Of a stretch of 8,411 nt of DNA, positions 7,788 through 8,411 are shown piece after piece. Source of the DNA: Candidatus Latescibacterota bacterium (lineage in GTDB: Bacteria; Latescibacterota; MVCY01); contig JAUWEO010000071.1 in the NCBI GenBank assembly GCA_030608245.1, positions 1 to 8,411 of the forward strand, written 5' to 3'. The notes under the pieces are model-generated. The model made no database searches and had not been told where the DNA came from. It saw only the letters and a list, made by a program, of their open reading frames with translations. Both the position numbers and the translations under genes were made by a program. Position 1 is the stretch's first letter; every line of letters begins with the position of its first letter.

Positions 7788-8411
7788 TTAATTGAAAATA
7801 CATTTACGAACAATCTCTTGGGTTGCTATGGCTTCCATTCTCTTCTGGGCCTCCAGGAGCGCCGGCAGATCTATTTTTTCTACCAACTGGGCAATAGCCT
7901 TTATATTTCGTATGGCCATATCTGCGGTTTTCACAGAATTTTCCCGGAAGGGAAACATATCCAGACCAAACCAACCCTCGTATTTTACCTGCTGGCAGTA
8001 GTAGAGGAATTCCAAAGTTTCCCAGAAGTGGATCACCCCCGGGATCATATCGTCATCCCACTCCCCGTAGGCGTCGTTGAAGTGGACATTGAATAGTTTT
8101 CGGTAACGGGCAAGGTAGGCCACCGACTCTCCTGGATTTTCCCTTGACATAAGGGCGTGCCCGAAGTCAATAACCACGCCCACGTTCTCCATCCCCAGCT
8201 CCAGGCAAATGGAAAGTGCTTTTCCCACTGAGCCGACGCTCATATGGGTCCTGGGCTCTTTCAGCTTATATTCAATACCCACTCTAATATCCGGAACAGC
8301 ATATCCGGCTACCTCTCTGATCGAGGCGATGAGGTTATCCCACTGGCGGGTGAAGTTTATCTGGAATGGGTAGTCGAATCCATCGGACCCAAGCCAAAGT
8401 CCTATGCTGGG
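7788..8411 (-). CDS. Sugar isomerase/epimerase, xylose-isomerase-like TIM barrel (N-terminus beyond window)
   Basis: The frame is open to the right edge, so the GTG at 8282 is internal; 207 residues of the C-terminal part are visible. Members of this AP-endonuclease-2/xylose-isomerase-like fold interconvert aldoses and ketoses or epimerise keto-sugars with a bound divalent metal. The visible half-barrel has typical strands: VGIEYKLKEPR (Glu47 of the visible part), VVIDFGHAL (Asp82, His85), FNVHFNDAYGEWDDD (His110, Asp113) and GLDMFPF (Asp151). Glu47, Asp82, His110 and Asp151 are the likely metal ligands by analogy. The GLWLGSDGFDYPFQ segment and the IEYK-KEPRTH block point to a subgroup usually annotated only as sugar phosphate isomerase/epimerase or L-rhamnose-isomerase-like. 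The exact sugar cannot be read from sequence. It is the most upstream visible gene of the - strand group, with the TPR and GH127 genes downstream. The gene's own promoter and start lie outside the window. Confidence 0.85.
   Translation of the reverse strand, partial: PSIGLWLGSDGFDYPFQINFTRQWDNLIASIREVAGYAVPDIRVGIEYKLKEPRTHMSVGSVGKALSICLELGMENVGVVIDFGHALMSRENPGESVAYLARYRKLFNVHFNDAYGEWDDDMIPGVIHFWETLEFLYYCQQVKYEGWFGLDMFPFRENSVKTADMAIRNIKAIAQLVEKIDLPALLEAQKRMEAIATQEIVRKCIFN

Noticed and set aside
1..8411. tRNA genes, CRISPR arrays, insertion sequences
   Set aside because: No cloverleaf-like stretch, regularly spaced repeat array, transposase frame or terminal inverted repeat pair was seen on either strand.

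Overview
The window comes from a bacterial genome of moderate GC (about half, by eye) that I cannot place to phylum. It looks like chromosomal housekeeping DNA meeting a carbohydrate-use cluster, as in many uncultured lineages that degrade plant or polymeric glycans. Nothing indicates a phage, a plasmid or an archaeon.

Layout. The left half is read on the + strand: the 3' two thirds of mutS (mismatch repair), leuS (leucyl-tRNA synthetase) overlapping it by 4 bases, a 61-base AT-rich gap, and a small uncharacterised protein with a probable C-terminal winged helix (4284-4718). The right half is read on the - strand from right to left: a sugar isomerase/epimerase TIM-barrel gene running off the right edge, a membrane-anchored TPR protein 19 bases after it, and a GH127-type beta-L-arabinofuranosidase after a further 53 bases. 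The two groups converge on the 342-base gap at 4719-5060.

The convergent gap is the least ordinary part. It holds a perfect 14-base palindrome, a strong hairpin with T runs on both strands that can end transcription from both sides, and what reads as the wreck of an excisionase/MerR-type helix-turn-helix gene. It ends at a short heptanucleotide tandem repeat that supplies most of the last codons of the GH127 gene.

How the genes work together. MutS and LeuS are linked by translation-style overlap, not by pathway. The hydrolase and the TIM-barrel enzyme could act in sequence, one releasing arabinose-type sugars and the other converting a free sugar. Neither substrate is proven by sequence alone. 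The TPR protein between them has no clear metabolic role and may simply share the transcript. I found no convincing new system; the best leads are the HTH remnant, the repeat-derived C-terminus and the small winged-helix protein.
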